Of a stretch of DNA of 64,000 bases, positions 63,906 through 64,000 are shown piece after piece (within the stretch, counting starts at the first letter, position 1; every line of letters starts with the position of its first letter). The stretch is taken from contig NZ_MZMU01000024.1 of the NCBI RefSeq assembly GCF_004123835.1, positions 416,501 to 480,500 of the forward strand, in the 5' to 3' direction. The DNA is from Rhizobium leguminosarum. Its GTDB lineage: Bacteria > Pseudomonadota > Alphaproteobacteria > Rhizobiales > Rhizobiaceae. The notes beneath the pieces are model-generated. The model saw only the letters and a list, made by a program, of their open reading frames with translations. It did not search any database and was not told the origin of the DNA. The translations under genes and the position numbers were made by a program.

Positions 63906-64000
63906 CCCACTCACTGAACGAGGGCGGCGGCGCTGCTGGCGACGAAGTCTTTCGTTCTAGTGAAACTCAAGCGGATTGGCGATTGCTGGTTTGTGTTCTG

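Overview
The window is a high-GC alphaproteobacterial chromosome segment. Gene content and order (hemE beside a DnaA-box region, trpFBA-accD-folC, chvI/chvG next to hprK-EIIA-HPr, ahcY-divL-tsaE/amgK, actR/actS) and the rhizobial-type intergenic mosaic repeats point to Rhizobium, most likely the R. leguminosarum/R. etli group. It looks like core chromosome rather than plasmid or island DNA: I see no transposase, phage gene, CRISPR array or tRNA.

Layout. (1) 1-2.5 kb: rho (5' part), hemJ and hemE run leftwards from an intergenic region with DnaA boxes that is very probably the chromosomal replication origin. (2) 2.5-12.8 kb: ppsR, maf, aroE, coaE and dnaQ form a tightly overlapping rightward run, then secB and fxsA (leftward), then timA-like, mltA, smr, an XRE regulator and gyrB. 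(3) 12.8-18 kb: a nitroreductase, a decaying patch (a frameshifted DUF2218 gene and the 3' remnant of a glutathionyl-hydroquinone reductase gene), an FAH-family enzyme, phaZ, a DUF2852 gene and a YgjP-like protease. (4) 18-23.3 kb: trpF-trpB-trpA-accD-folC. (5) 23.3-41.1 kb: an 18-kb leftward block with trxA, addA/addB, murU, a tsaE-amgK fusion, divL, ahcY, HPr, EIIA, hprK, chvG and chvI. (6) 41.4-44.3 kb: pckA, arfB, alkB. (7) 44.3-49.8 kb leftward: coaA and a histidine cluster (hisE, F, A, H, B) with three genes of unknown function inside it. (8) 50-56.8 kb: hslV, hslU, a DUF1402 gene, a cytochrome P450 with a 3' frameshift, glcB. (9) 56.8-64 kb: an L,D-transpeptidase lipoprotein, mmcB, actR/actS, hrpB and an ornithine cyclodeaminase-family gene. 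The window ends in a strong promoter-like sequence that probably drives an rRNA operon beyond the edge.

Functional themes: replication and topology (oriC, gyrB, dnaQ), recombination and repair (addAB, mmcB, alkB), cell-cycle and envelope signalling (DivL, ChvG/ChvI, PTS-Ntr), redox control (ActS/ActR), peptidoglycan turnover (MltA, AmgK/MurU, YkuD), carbon storage and gluconeogenesis (PhaZ, PckA, PpsR, GlcB), and Trp, His and fatty-acid biosynthesis. Start codons were chosen from family alignment remembered from general knowledge, ribosome-binding sites and gene overlaps. No database search was run.
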